Origin: Palaemon carinicauda | Taxonomy: Eukaryota > Arthropoda > Malacostraca > Decapoda > Palaemonidae | Direction of reading: 5' to 3' | DNA length: 64,000 nt | Assembly (NCBI RefSeq): GCF_036898095.1 | Contig: NC_090729.1 | Coordinates: 73,178,102 to 73,242,101 of the forward strand | Shown here: positions 46,472 to 57,548 of the stretch, piece by piece | How the letters are laid out: each line of letters begins with the position of its first letter | Position numbering within the stretch: position 1 is the first letter of the stretch | The notes under the pieces: model-generated | What the model saw: the letters and a program-made list of their open reading frames with translations, nothing else | The model's database searches: none | What the model was told of the DNA's origin: nothing | Program-made: the position numbers and the translations under genes

Positions 46472-47100
46472 GTGAGTGCTAGGGTGCGCGCTCCTAGTAT
46501 TCCGGCGGCAGCCACGGAAATCTTCATTTCCAAGGTTACTCGTCAACCTGGAAAGGTCATTGCACCTCCAATGGCTCTTTCAGGATGGCCCAGTGATAAC
46601 CTGTCCTCGACACAGTCCGGAGCTTCTCCAACTGACTTCTCCAGGGAAGAAGCAGGAACTGAGGCTGTATTGAAAACCCTTCGTCGGGTTAACCTGGCGC
46701 AGTTGGCTCCTGTACCACTCATGGTTGTCCCAGTGACCATGTGTGAGTTTCCATTGGGAGCATTGGATGCTCTCATTGACTCTGGAGCCGAGGTCAACCT
46801 CCTGTCATCGAGAGTAAAACAGGATTACCAGCTGCAGATGGTACCCAACACTATTGGTCTGAAGGATTTAGGGCAAACAGGACCTAAGACCTTAGATACT
46901 ATACTGTTGACCCCCATACTGCATGGAATGACATTTGCCCCGAGTGTGCTCCATGTAGTGCCTTCACAGGGACTATGGCTGAGCATGTAGTGCTTGGTTA
47001 CCAGTTCTTGAGAGCAAATAGGGTGATAGTTGACGGAGCCCGAAATCGGCTGAGCATTGGCAGTACTCCCCAAGAGCCTCTTTGGGAATATTAAGTCCCA
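46472..47100 (+). pseudogene. Gypsy retropepsin (first protease)
   Basis: The active-site segment reads DALIDSGAEVNLLSSRV (DSGA, equivalent to DTGA). The second half carries PSVLHVVPSQ, and after a frameshift near 46,975 the conserved VVLGYQFLRANRVIVDG. This is the aspartic protease in its normal place between gag and RT. One frameshift and a stop (about 47,092) break the path into RT. Confidence 0.75.
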
Positions 47101-47124
47101 GTACATGGAGCCTATTGTCAGCAA

Positions 47125-48998
47125 GTGCTTTACGCACTTGAGGTCCAAGCAGCTGATTCAATAAGGATTGCCAGTATTGAGCCAGTACTTGTTCCAGTTA
47201 CTGTAAACTTTCCTAAGGGACTTGACACCTATTTTAGGTGTCCTGCTTGTCCGACCAACTGTTGGCCGGAAATGTATTATGATGGCAACATCATAACCCC
47301 TGGTCTGCCAAGGAAAGTTACAGCAATCCCTGGCATCCTCGAGCTGAAAGATGGAAAAGCCTCAGTTTTAATCAAGGGTTCATCTGAAGAAACTACCACG
47401 ATCAAAAGGGTGATCTCTTGGGGAAGGTTTTCACCATGGCAATGGTGGATGCTCCTCTATACTGCCTGATAGCACAGGAGTGTGACCCGACTCCTGAACC
47501 GAACGTATTGGAAGAGATAGACAATCTGTCTATCTCTGACGAACTGGACTCTTCTCAGAAGGACCAGTTTTGTCAAATGCTTCGACGTCATCTTCCAGTC
47601 ATCAGTACTGGTGATGATGATATGGGAGAGTGCTCAAGCACACCAATACGCATACACCTGTATGATGAGACGCCCATTTATCAGAGAGTTCGACGGTTTG
47701 CCAAACCCGTCGCTGACGCGTTCGAGGAACAGTGCAAGGAGTTACATGAACTGGGTATTATTGAACCCAGCATCTCTCCTTGGTCTTCACCCATTGTTCC
47801 AGTCCTAAAAAAGAACAATAGTATACGGTTGTGTGTGGACTACCGTAGACTGAACAAGGTGACTGCCTCTGATAAGTTCCCGATGCCTAACAAGGCCGAT
47901 GCCTAACAAGGCCGATTCCGTATTTGGACTTCAAGGAGTCAAATACTTTACAACCCTTGACCTGGTTCGTGGATACTAAAAGTTACGGTTGGCAGAGGAC
48001 AGTAATGAATACACGACTTTCTCTACCGCCTTTGGACACTGGCAGTTCAGACGCTTATCGTTTGGACTGAAAAATCCACCTGCAGTGTTCCAAAGAGAAA
48101 TGCAGAGTATTCTCCAAGAGTTCCTGAAAGCCAAGGTGGTTGTCTACATTGATGAAATCTTGATACTTGGGTCTTCTTTCGAGGAACACCTGAAACTGGT
48201 AGAACGAGTTTTGGCTACTCTCCAGAAGCACAGACTCAAGATAAAACTTGGGAAGTGTTCTTGGGTTCAAGCCGAGGTCCAGTACCTTGGTCATCTGGTT
48301 TGACATTCTGGTAAGCGTAAGCTACCAGAATACAGCCAGAAAGTGGAGGACTTCCCTAAACCGACTAATGTGCATGAGCTACGGGGATTCCTGGGACTGG
48401 TATTTATCCCTATGTGCTCACAGATAGCCAAACCATTATCTGCGAAGACTGGAGGATGAAAATCCCAAGGGACTAGGAAACTGAAGTGGACTGCAGAAAT
48501 GGACGGTGCCTTTGTGCGCTTAAAGGAACTGATCAAGAGGGACATAATGTTGCCATACCCTGACTACTCTGACTACTCCGCTGATGCTAAACCCTTGGAG
48601 TTGTTTGTTGACGTTTCGGGTGAGGGTGCTGGTGCTTGTCTGTGCCAGGAGTCCTTGGAGCATCCAGGGGAGCGTTGGGTGATAGCGTGCGACTCCATAA
48701 CTTTACTTGACTGCGAGACCCGTTACTCTACCACTGAGTGTGAGTTGGCTGCTCTGCGATGGGGGGTGAAAACCTTCAGGGCCTGTTCTTCGTGGTCTAT
48801 TCTGATCACCGTCCCCTGATGTACCTTCATGACATGAAGATGGTGGACAGTCGTCTAGCACGGACACTGGAGGACTTGTCCGAATTCAACTTTATTGTTA
48901 ATTACTGTCCAGGTGATCAGAATGCCTCAGCTGACTGGTTATCCCACTGGCCCAAATTAACTGACTCCCAAGTTACCTACTGGACTGGCCTTGTATAA
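47125..48998 (+). pseudogene. Gypsy reverse transcriptase and RNase H, broken
   Basis: RT motifs are IRLCVDYRRLNKVTASDKFP (47,822 on), a gap with a 16-nt tandem duplication (gatgcctaacaaggcc, 47,881-47,913) and a stop at 47,977. FSTAFGHWQFRRLSFGLKNP follows, then VVYIDEILILG. The active site is YIDE where family members have Y(I/V)DD. RNase H starts LELFVDVSGEGAGACLCQES, with TTECELAALRWGVKTF, YSDHRPL and DQNASADWLSH. Frames change at least four times. Inactive. Confidence 0.85.
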
Positions 48999-49000
48999 GG

Positions 49001-49440
49001 AGGTTCGTGGTGGTCCAGATTCTTTCATACAATCCTTGGAGCTAGTCGTGAACTGCTGGACAGAAGGGTCAGGTGTTGCAACCGACTCTCAGCTGAAGGG
49101 AGCTAATCTCTGGTATGCCTAGTTCAGCAGTTTCTGAAAGACGCCAGTCGACTAGGCTTCAAACTGGACGAGACTAGCAGGAACAGGATCAAAGCAATGA
49201 GTTTTCCAGGTACCGTCCCAGCTCTGGAATTGCTCTTGGCAGCATCTAAACTATTGAACCTGGAAATCTGGGTACATTGGGGTCCCACCTGTCCCGTAGT
49301 CTATCGTGATCTCTCCGTGACTGAGCTTCAGTGTGTTCATCTTAGTGTCTGTCTGGAGTGCATTTTAACCCTCTGATCGAGCTCCGAAATTACGTCCCTC
49401 TAACTGACGTGATTCTGGGCCACAAGGCGTAGGTAAAATC
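49001..49440 (+). pseudogene. OTU-like cysteine protease domain remnant
   Basis: Between RNase H and the second protease is a stretch of about 140 codons in more than one frame. It has FLKDASRLGFKLDETSRNR, then MSFPGTVPALELLLAASKLL with NLEIWVHWG, and HFNPLIELRNYV. The order (a start like G-P-D-S-F-I-Q-S-L, a W/P-G then E-L-aA hydrophobic block, an I-V strand and a final H-(F/Y)-N-P-L) fits an OTU domain, whose catalytic His sits in such an H-Y/F-N-x-L context. The expected catalytic Cys would be Ser here. OTU domains cut ubiquitin chains; some retroelements carry them. By-eye call only. Confidence 0.4.
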
Positions 49441-49444
49441 TTGT

Positions 49445-49825
49445 GTGCCTGATGCTGAGGGCTTGGTCACTGATGATCAGGAAGCCCCGGAAGATTATCC
49501 TGTAATCCAGTACGTGACAGAAAAGGCACCTCGTCAATCCAGTTGTTCCCATGTGTCTCAACACTCGGCAGTAGGTATAGTAATGAGACAGGAGACCTTA
49601 TTTTGTGCTCTTGTTGATACAGGAGGACACGTTTGTCTAGTAAGCGAGTCTGTACTGAGCCAACTTGGCATAGAGTAACAGATACTGTCAGGAGAACAGT
49701 TAGAGGGGTTGACTGGTTCCTGCACCAGCATTCTAGGCTACGTCCAGTTAGAGGTGAATTGTCCTTCCGGGTGGAGGCTACCGCTGTTGAACTATGCGGT
49801 GGTAGCTGCCAAAGACATTAATTTT
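49445..49825 (+). pseudogene. Second retropepsin-like domain, N-terminal half
   Basis: TLFCALVDTGGHVCLVSESV has the aspartic-protease core DTG, with the hydrophobic FCALV strand before it and a helix after. The middle reads VRGELSFRVEATAVEL, with frame changes. At 49,810-49,825 the frame runs VVAAKDINF and stops at the DIRS-3 edge. The rest of the domain resumes after Tigger A at 61,435 with VLGRNILDAA, the usual second half motif (hydrophobic-LGR-x-hydrophobic-L). A protease here, after RNase H, is unusual. The protein is broken. Confidence 0.6.
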
Positions 49826-50130
49826 TTCTGGGTCGACCTGTGACACCCGGTGAAAAGGGTCCTTCTTTACACTTTTCTGATATACTGTAAACCCTTCCAA
49901 ATATACCAGAGAAAGATAAAAGCATGGAATGCAGAAGTTACTGCCCTCACGCGAGCACCTTGTGGGTGTCGTGTATAAAGCAGGGGCGTGTGAAAGCCAC
50001 TATTCACAGGCTGTCTTCCATTTAGATAATTCCTTCATCAAAGGGAAGGGCCGTAACAGAGGCCCTAGATACCGCACTTGAGCCACTCCACCGACGCCCG
50101 ATGCAAGCGCCCTCTGAGACATCCTTCTGT
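49826..50130 (+). repeat. DIRS-3 left inverted terminal repeat
   Basis: Begins ttctgggtcgacctgtgaca and is inverted at 57,221-57,510, sharing for example agggcctctgttacggcc in the right copy. Confidence 0.92.
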
Positions 50131-51601
50131 TTTGGACTTGCTCGCTTGGTCGTAGTTTTTTGTGTTCTTGGTGTTTTCACGTTTCGTGGATTTATTTCGT
50201 CATGGTCGAAGCTCCAACTTCACCTATACCAATGTTAAGTACCTTAGTTTGTTTTGACAGCTTTTTGCAGTACCGGGCAGTTGTACTCTTCCCAGTATTG
50301 CGTTTTTAATTTTCGACCGGCTTGGCTTCCGCGGTGTCGGCAGCCATTGTTGTTTTGATGCCTCGCTGGGAATTTCACGATAGTCTTGCCCATTTGGTAC
50401 TCTGTCAATTAAGTTCTTGGTTAAGTCACTGGCCTTACGCCTTTTGAACCATTATTATTATTATTATTATTATTTTTATTATTGTTTTACTATGGTACTT
50501 TTTGCTAGCAAGTCCAGTCTAGACGAACAAAGAATAGCGTTCTGGCTTTATTATAGTTTAGTACCCGCCCTGAGAGGCGTTCGTCAGTGGACTATATCCT
50601 TTACAATTTTGTTAACGCAGACGTTATTCTTCGTTCCTAGTCTTGTTTTTATATTACATTTATATTGTTACTTATATAATATTATCGTGTGCTTAATTAG
50701 GTTCTTATAGTGTAACCACGAGAGCGAAAGAATGGAGTTCTCGTTTTCTGTCGCTACAGTCACGAGTCTCCCTTTCTCTCGTTTTCTGTCTTAGCCTCGA
50801 GTAGGAGAGGTGGAGTTCCCGTTTTCCGTTATACGATCACGGGTTCTCCCTCCCCCTCTCCCTCTACGGGTTTATGATATTTTACGTTTTATTTTCGTAT
50901 GTGGTTACCGTTTTATAGCTAGCGTTATTAATAGGTCCTGTTCGTGTGTGAGTCATTGTTTTGGGCTAGCTTTAGGCCGCCACCTGTTCCCCTCGTAGTT
51001 CCGTCCTCTCCCCGCTAAGGCTTGGGGGTAGGATCTGAACATTCATCCACTCCGCCTTGAGTTCTACTCCGCCATGAGGGATACTCATTGAGCTTGGAAC
51101 CTATAGTTATATATCATTTATAGTGCAACCCTCCGGCAGGGCTTCATCCCCCCGGTGGTCCCTTGCACCCAGACTCCGGCTATGGCCATATCCACACGAA
51201 ATATTCATTATCAATCACAACTTAGTTATTCCGGACCTTTCACCGGAGATCACCAATACGCTTAGCATTGATGTTAGCCTTAGCTTTTCCCTACTGCTTG
51301 TATTTTACATTTTATTTGGTTACGGGCCTATCACTGAATCCTCGGCTCCGTCGGAGGTTCCGCAGCTTACATTAGTTTATTCTTATTTTAATAATAATTA
51401 TAGTGATCCGGAACCTTTTTAGCTTGCTCCGGCACACTCCGGTGCAAGGTAATGTTATATTTATATATTAATATGGAGCTCTGGCTCTCATTCATTGAAC
51501 CATTCTATGCACACATATTTAATGTTATCTAGACTGTTAGATCTTAATCCCTGACCAGAGTCTCAAGGAACATCCAGACTTATGTCTCCTTTCTTTTACA
51601 G
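50131..51601 (+). other. DIRS-3 5' leader with probable intron
   Basis: An ATG at 50,202 opens about 11 codons (MVEAPTSPIPM), then gttaagt, a possible donor. The acceptor ctcctttcttttacag ends at 51,601, immediately before gag coding. A (TTA)n run lies at 50,452-50,478. No other gene seen. Confidence 0.5.
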
Positions 51602-54473
51602 AAGGTCCGCTGCGCTGCCAAGGGCGGCCCCGCCTCGTTCAACGATCCCGTTGGACATGACCTATGCCGGTCGCATGCGCATTGCGCCATCTCCTTTATT
51701 CAGGAGCCGGGACAAGCCCTATACATGGTGTGGTTCCCGGAGTCATGTACGCTCTGCTACGAGTTGTCCTCCTTACTCCTGAACGATGACGTAAGTTGGT
51801 TTTCGGTTTGTTCCTTTTATCCTTTGGCGATGATTTAATTTGTTCCTTATTTATGTATACATCGCTTATTGCGGAGAACGATCTTTCTCCTTCATCACTA
51901 ATCCCCTCACCTCTTTCAGGCCGTTGATGAGTCTCTTCGGTCGGCAAGAGCTGCTCTTCGTCCTTGGGTGTCGGGCTTCTGGCGCACCCTATCTCCTCGA
52001 CGGAGACATGGCCTCTCGACTCTTCCCAGGCTCTACCACTGCGGCAGTCTCGCCGGAGGCGGCTGCCCCCTTAATTGAAGCGGTCAGAGCGACCATCCCC
52101 ACAGAAGACGAATCTTTATTATCATAGGACGTGTCAGCTCTGGATTTGGACGTCGAGCCCATGGACGAGCAGGTAGGTGGTGTCGAGTTGGTGGAAACTT
52201 TTTTATCTCCTACTCCTTCTTCTACCTCTTCCTTTCTCGGCTTTGATAAGCCTACGGCTTCTCCTCGGGATCCCTCCGTCCCCATACGACCCAAGGTGAA
52301 GCCACTCCGTAACTCTAAGTCAATGCCTAGTTCAGCTTCGCTATTGTCTACGTCACCAGTCCCCGGTCCCTCGACTGCTCCTGATGTCCTTATTGCTTCC
52401 CATAAAACCGTGACTTCTAAGAAGTCGAAGTCCGCCAAGTCCAAGGCTTCGTCGGCGGGTGGCTCTCAGGAACCCTCCTTCCCCGTCGACCTAATCAGGG
52501 ATATAGTCAAAGAGCAAAGTCAGCAACATTCTGGGGCTATGACAGAGCTAAAAGATATGGTGGCGAATCTGGTCCGCTCCGGAACTCAGATTCCTCCGCC
52601 TTCAGCCCAAGACGCGTCGAAGTTACCCCCCTTCGATAAAAACAACCCATGGAGGTTTGCCTTGCATGCTCCATACATAGATGGTACCCTAACTCTAGAT
52701 AATATAGGCCCCCGCCCTCTCGAGAACCTAGAATTTTACCCCCCGGGGCTAGAATTCCCATTCAACGGCTTCGTCCGTTTGAAGGAGCATGCCTTGGTTA
52801 GGATGGACAAGGTACCGAAGGAAACGGTGATATTTCCAAAAGAACAGGCCCAAGCTGTCTGGGCCAGGACTCTGTCAGAATGGGGGTGTGCCAACTCCAA
52901 GCTCACCCCACACAAAGGTGCCTACACTATCTTTACAACAGCTTCTTCCATTACCTTGCCACTTATCGATAAAGTGACAGATCTCACAATACAGGCCATC
53001 AAGGAAGGCTCTGCCATGCCGGCTCTTAAAGAGACGGACCCCACCTCCATGCTCATTCCGAGTACCTCTGCTACCTAGGATGACGCTTCCTCTACCTTCA
53101 CGGTAGGGAAGCTAGACCCAGACTGCGCCTCTACTCTTTTTTCTGAGAAGCTTCCCAAATTACCAGAGAATCTTCTCAAGACCGAGTTCGAGGCACGGAA
53201 TAGGTTAGCTAGGTCCCTCCACTCCATCACCTCCGTAGAGTCCCTAGCCTCGGTTTACCCGAATGAGACTTTGTTCAGGGTCTTCACAAAGAACCTGCTT
53301 CTGTCCTACCAAATCGACCTCCACGACTTCTGGTCGGCTCGGGTTAGCTGCAGGAAATACGTTCTGTCTGAGGCTTCTATCAGACATGAACCAAACAGGC
53401 TGATAGCGTCCTCCTGCTGGGGTGAGACCCTATTCCCTCAGGATGAAGTAAACAAAGTCCTTCAGGACACTGCGAGAGCAAACCAAAATTTGCAAATAAG
53501 GTGGGGCCTCACTGCCAAAAGGAAGATCAAATCCCACAAACAAACTTTCTTCAAGAAGAAGCAGAGATATACCCCTTACAAGATGAACCGGGGTCACTAC
53601 CACCAATCCTCAGTCCCCCACACGTCAACACAGTCTTCCTCTGCTTCGACTTCTCAGCAACCGGCTCCCCCTCAACAGGTGGTCTACCTCACTGCTCCCC
53701 CAGGTACACAACCCAACCCCACTTGGATGTCCTCTCCTGCATACAACCCTAGCTACGAACCCTCCGGTTCCTTTCGGGGACACCAGAGAGGAAGCTACAG
53801 AGGTAGAGGACAGTTCCGCCATCGAGGCGGACCTAGAGCAAGGGGTGCTCGGGGAGGGAAGGGACCTAGATTCACTCCCTCGCAAAGATGTGTTCCCGGT
53901 AGGGGGGAGACTTTATCACTTTCGAGACCATTGGACCTTCAGTCCATGGGCTCACAGCATAATATCCAAAGGCTTGGGTTGGAAATGGTCACAGGGATCT
54001 CCACCTCCACCAGTGACCTTCTTCCAGAGACCCACTCCCATCCTGAAAGAGTACACCACAGAGTTACTCAAGAAGAAAGCAATCAAACGGGTTCGATCAC
54101 TGAAATTCCAAGGCCGCCTGTTAACAGTTCCAAAGAAAGACTCGTCGGCATTGAGAGTGGTTCTGGACTTGTCAAAACTAAACTCTTACATTCTCTGCGA
54201 CAAGTTCCGTATGTTGACTATCTCTCAGGTACGGACCTTACTTCCCCGTGGGGCCGTCACCACCTCTATCGATCTTACCGACGCCTATTATCATGTGCCA
54301 GTAGCTCGAAACTTCTTTCCTTACCTAGGCTTCCGCCTACGCAAGAAAGCCTTTGCGTTCAAAGTCATGCCCTTCGGTCTCAGCATTGCCCCCAGGATAT
54401 TCACGAAACTGGGAGAGACAGTGCTCGAACAACTCAGGAACCAAGGGATACAGATCATCGCCTATCTGGATGA
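51602..54473 (+). pseudogene. DIRS-3 gag with an intron and two nonsense codons
   Basis: Coding from 51,602 reads KVRCAAKGGPASFNDPVGHD, then LCRSHAHCAI and ESCTLCYELS, the same Cys/His cluster as DIRS-4. After the intron (51,791-51,919) it continues AVDESLRSARAALRPWVSGF. A frameshift near 51,980 and stops TAG at 52,125 and 53,076 follow. The second stop sits where DIRS-4 has Trp (HWKDI), so a one-base TGG-to-TAG change is likely. The core includes ASSCWGETLFPQDEVNKVLQ and the C-terminus is Arg/Gly-rich (RGHQRGSYRGRGQ). The gag stop of DIRS-4 is lost here, so the frame runs into pol to 54,473. Confidence 0.8.
51791..51919 (+). other. Probable spliceosomal intron in DIRS-3 gag, 129 bp
   Basis: Donor GAC|GTAAGTTGG and acceptor ctcacctctttcag|GCC are both strong. 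Removing it joins two stretches in phase 0 that align across the uninterrupted DIRS-4 gag (from CQDRLVDAF to RKWVRGF). DIRS-4 has no intron there. Confidence 0.65.
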
Positions 54474-55723
54474 TTGGCTCATTTGGGCTCGGTCGACCCA
54501 GGAATGCAACAGAGCTACGACGAAAGTAATTCGATTTCTCGCCAACCTGGGATTCCAAGTCAATCTCCAAAAGTCCCGCCTACAACCATCAAGCCACTTC
54601 GAATGGTTAGGCATTCAGTGGGACCTTTCAAAGCACAGACTCTCCCTTCCTCCCAAAAAGGTAAGGGAGATAGCTTCCAAGATCAGGAATTTTCTCAAAC
54701 ACAAACAGGTGTCCAGAAGAGCCTTAGAAAGAATCCTCGGCCTTCTCCAATTTGCTTCAGTAACAGATCTCCTATTAAAAGCCAAACTCAAAGACATCAA
54801 TCGAGTTTGGAGAAAGAGAGCTACAGTACCTTTAAGAGACAAGATCTCGAAGATCCCCTCTGTCTTAAAAATGAGACTACGCCCATGGTCCGAACCGAGG
54901 AACCTCTCAAAATCGGTTCCTCTGCAATTACCCCCTCCACAAGTGACAGTTCATACAGATGCGTCTCTGAGTGGCTGGGGGGGTTACTCCCAACATCAGA
55001 TGTTTCAGGGCTCTTGGTCACCCGCCATGAAACAGTTCCATATCAATGTCCTCGAAGCCATGGCAATGTTCTTGACCCTGACGAGACTCTCCCCTCCGAG
55101 GTCGACCCACATCAGAGTAGTCTCAGACAGCACAGCCGTAGTACACTGCATCAACAGAGGAGGATCCAGGTCACCCAACCTGAATCAGGTCCTGGTCACT
55201 ATCTTCGCCTTGGCAGCAGAAAAGAGCTGGTTCCTGTCAGCGCCTCACCTAGCAGGAGTCCAGAATGTGACAGCGGACTCACTATCCAGGACGAAACCAC
55301 TGGAATCAGAATGGTCCCTGGACAAATTCCTTCCGGTGGATACTCAGGCTGGTTCCGGGCCTCCAGGTAGATTTATTCGCAACTCATCTGAATCACAAAC
55401 TTCCCTGTTATGTGACCCCAAACCTGGACCCTCAGGCTTATGCCATGGATGCATTAACCCTGGATTGGAACCATTGGAAGAAGATTTACCAATTCCCTCC
55501 AGTGAATCTTCTCATGAAAGTTTTACACAAACTACGCTCCTTCCAAGGGGCAGTGGCTTTAGTAGCACCTCACTGGCCAAAGAGCAGTTGGTTTCCTCTC
55601 CTCCTCGAGTTGAAACTCCGTCCCTTCCGGATCCCATTCCCCAAACTGACCCAAGTAGTCCAAACTCAGACTGTGTCAGATTCCTCAAGGATAGCCAAAA
55701 CCCTAACTTTGTGGACTTCATGA
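53845..55723 (+). pseudogene. DIRS-3 reverse transcriptase/RNase H, one frameshift
   Basis: RT has LDLSKLNSYILCDKFRML, SIDLTDAYYHVPV, FKVMPFGLSIAPRIFTKLG and the active site AYLDDWL at residues 206-212. RNase H has TVHTDASLSGWGG, NVLEAMAMF, VVSDSTAVVH and NVTADSLSRT, complete for D-E-D-D. Near 55,331 one base appears to be missing. The methyltransferase-like domain then continues in another frame (LQVDLFATHLNHKL, YAMDALTLDWNHWKKIYQFP) to 55,723. No ATG: the frame begins after the gag overlap, as in DIRS-4. The shift accidentally puts RT/RNase H in phase with the recombinase. Confidence 0.88.
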
Positions 55724-56685
55724 AGTTTGCAGCTCGTAGAGACGCGAACATTGACCCGGAAAATGTCCTCTTCATAGAATCAGACAAAAGGGACTCTACA
55801 ATTCGTCAATATGATTCGGCCGTTAAGAAACTAGCAGATTTCCTAAAGAATTCAGACCATACTCGTATGACTCCTAATTTAGCCATCTCCTTCTTTAGGT
55901 TCCTATTTGACAAAGGCCTAGCAGCTAGCACTATAACCACCATCAAGTCAGCTTTGAAGAAAATCTTCCTTGTTGGGTTTAACATTAACCTGGCAGATTC
56001 CTATTTCTCATCTATTCCAAAAGCATGTGCTAGGCTTCGACCTTCGGTTCGTCCACAAAAGGTCTCTTGGTCTCTGAATGATGTCCTCAAACTTGCGTCA
56101 GACACGGACAATGAATCCTGCTCCTATATCACTCTTCTTAGGAAAACTTTATTTCTAACGGCTTTGGCCTCGGGTGCTAGAATCTCAGAACTAGCAGCTC
56201 TCTCACGAAACTCAGAAAACATAGATTTCCTCCCTTCAGGTGAAGTACTTCTTTCTCCAGACAGAGCTTTCCTAGCTAAAAATGAGGACCCACAAAATAG
56301 GTGGTCCTCTTGGAGGATTATTCCTCTTCCTCAAGATACTTCTCTGTGTCCAGTCACTACTCTCAGGGCCTTTTTAGCTAGAACTGCCACCCGCTCGTCT
56401 GGACCCTTATTTATCAGAGAACAAGGAGGTACTATTTCCATTCAAGGCATCAGACAACAAATCCTCTACTTCATTAAACAAGCTAATCCGGAATCATTTC
56501 CCCATGCTCATGATATCCGGTCAGTAGCTACCTCCATCAATTACTTCCAAAATATGGATTTTGATGACCATAAAAAATACACGGGTTGGAAATCTCCTAT
56601 GGTTTTCAAACGCCACTATCTAAAGAACTTACAGGCCCTTAAATACCCAACGGTTGCAGCTGGGAGTCTTATCTCTCCCCATTAA
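55474..56685 (+). CDS. DIRS-3 tyrosine recombinase
   Basis: The N-domain reads DSTIRQYDSAVKKLADFLK. The catalytic domain has arginine in SGARISELAAL (56,179), HxxR in HAHDIRSVATS (about 56,509-56,520), YTGWKSP and the tyrosine in RHYLKNLQ (56,617). All catalytic residues are present and there is no internal stop, so it may be functional. The start is set by comparison with DIRS-4 at a TTG; no ATG occurs at that point, so initiation is uncertain. It partly overlaps RT/RNase H in a second frame. It would integrate the circular DNA of the element. Confidence 0.82.
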   Translation: MEEDLPIPSSESSHESFTQTTLLPRGSGFSSTSLAKEQLVSSPPRVETPSLPDPIPQTDPSSPNSDCVRFLKDSQNPNFVDFMKFAARRDANIDPENVLFIESDKRDSTIRQYDSAVKKLADFLKNSDHTRMTPNLAISFFRFLFDKGLAASTITTIKSALKKIFLVGFNINLADSYFSSIPKACARLRPSVRPQKVSWSLNDVLKLASDTDNESCSYITLLRKTLFLTALASGARISELAALSRNSENIDFLPSGEVLLSPDRAFLAKNEDPQNRWSSWRIIPLPQDTSLCPVTTLRAFLARTATRSSGPLFIREQGGTISIQGIRQQILYFIKQANPESFPHAHDIRSVATSINYFQNMDFDDHKKYTGWKSPMVFKRHYLKNLQALKYPTVAAGSLISPH

Positions 56686-57070
56686 TCTCTTTTTCTTCCT
56701 TTCATCCATCTCTTCTCTTCTCCCTCCTACCTGCCACTCGCACCACGTCGCCGCTCTCCTGGGTGGTTCGTTAGCCTTAAGATTATTCCCATGTTTAATT
56801 CCTATGGTTATTAACTGTTATTGTGTTTACCATAACTTTAGTGTTTGGATATTCTTAGCCATATAAGTTTTGTTGCATATTGTACTCTGATACTTGGATG
56901 CTTCCTTGTTATCATGTTTATTTAGCCTTACGTTCACTATATCCTTTGGCTATTTTTGTAATTTTATGCTTACTTACCTTATCATATTATATTATTTTCG
57001 TTACATGGTGTTTATCACTCTCCTCATTAGGTTACTATTTTTATTGGGCTTGGAATGCATTCTCTGGTAC
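56686..57070 (+). other. DIRS-3 3' untranslated region
   Basis: T-rich noncoding sequence between the recombinase stop and the internal complementary region. Nothing else recognised. Confidence 0.6.
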
Positions 57071-57160
57071 TTTTTCACCGGGCGTCACAGGTCGACCCAG
57101 AAAAGGGATTTTGACGAAGGAAAAATCTATTTCTGGGGAGAGACCTGTGACGCCCGTTGA
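57071..57160 (+). repeat. DIRS-3 internal complementary region
   Basis: Left part (ttttcaccgggcgtcacagg through acccagaa) complements the left edge at 49,826-49,857. Right part (aagggattttgacgaagg on) complements the right edge at 57,490-57,548. Confidence 0.92.
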
Positions 57161-57220
57161 AACCCTTCCCTGTTATTTTGTACGATCCCACCCTTTCCTT
57201 TCCAAGCCGTTTGTTCTTGC

Positions 57221-57548
57221 AGAAGGATGTCTCAGAGGGCGCTCGCATCGGGCGTCGGTGGAGTGGCTCAAGTGCGGTATCTAGGGCCTCTGTTACGGCC
57301 CTTCCCTTTGATGAAGGAATTATCTAAATGGAAGACAGCCTGTGAATAGTGGCTTTCACACGCCCCTGCTTTATACACGACACCCACAAGGTGCACGCAC
57401 AAGGGTAGTAACCTCTGCATTCCATGCTTTTATCTTTCTCTGGTATATTTGGAAGGGTTTATATCAGAAAAGTGTAAAGAAGGACCCTTTTCACCGGGCG
57501 TCACAGGTCTCTCCCCAGAAATAGATTTTTCCTTCGTCAAAATCCCTT
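57221..57548 (+). repeat. DIRS-3 right inverted terminal repeat
   Basis: Reverse complement of 49,840-50,130, then a right-specific edge ending cttcgtcaaaatccctt. Confidence 0.92.

Larger units (their letters stand above)
49826..57548 (+). mobile_element. DIRS-3: DIRS retrotransposon inserted in the Gypsy
   Basis: Left repeat 49,826-50,130, right repeat 57,221-57,548 and internal complementary region 57,071-57,160 enclose gag, RT/RNase H and recombinase in plus orientation. The insertion point is fixed by the Gypsy second-protease reading frame. Gag has a splice-like intron, two nonsense codons and a frameshift; RT/RNase H has one frameshift; recombinase is open. It resembles DIRS-4 in its proteins but has different termini. 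Confidence 0.92.

Noticed and set aside
53900..54473. Extension of DIRS-3 gag into the RT region
   Set aside because: It results from loss of the gag stop; sequence after about 53,900 is shadow of RT.
54474..55370. Second 298-codon frame inside DIRS-3
   Set aside because: Out-of-phase translation of RT/RNase H with no motif.
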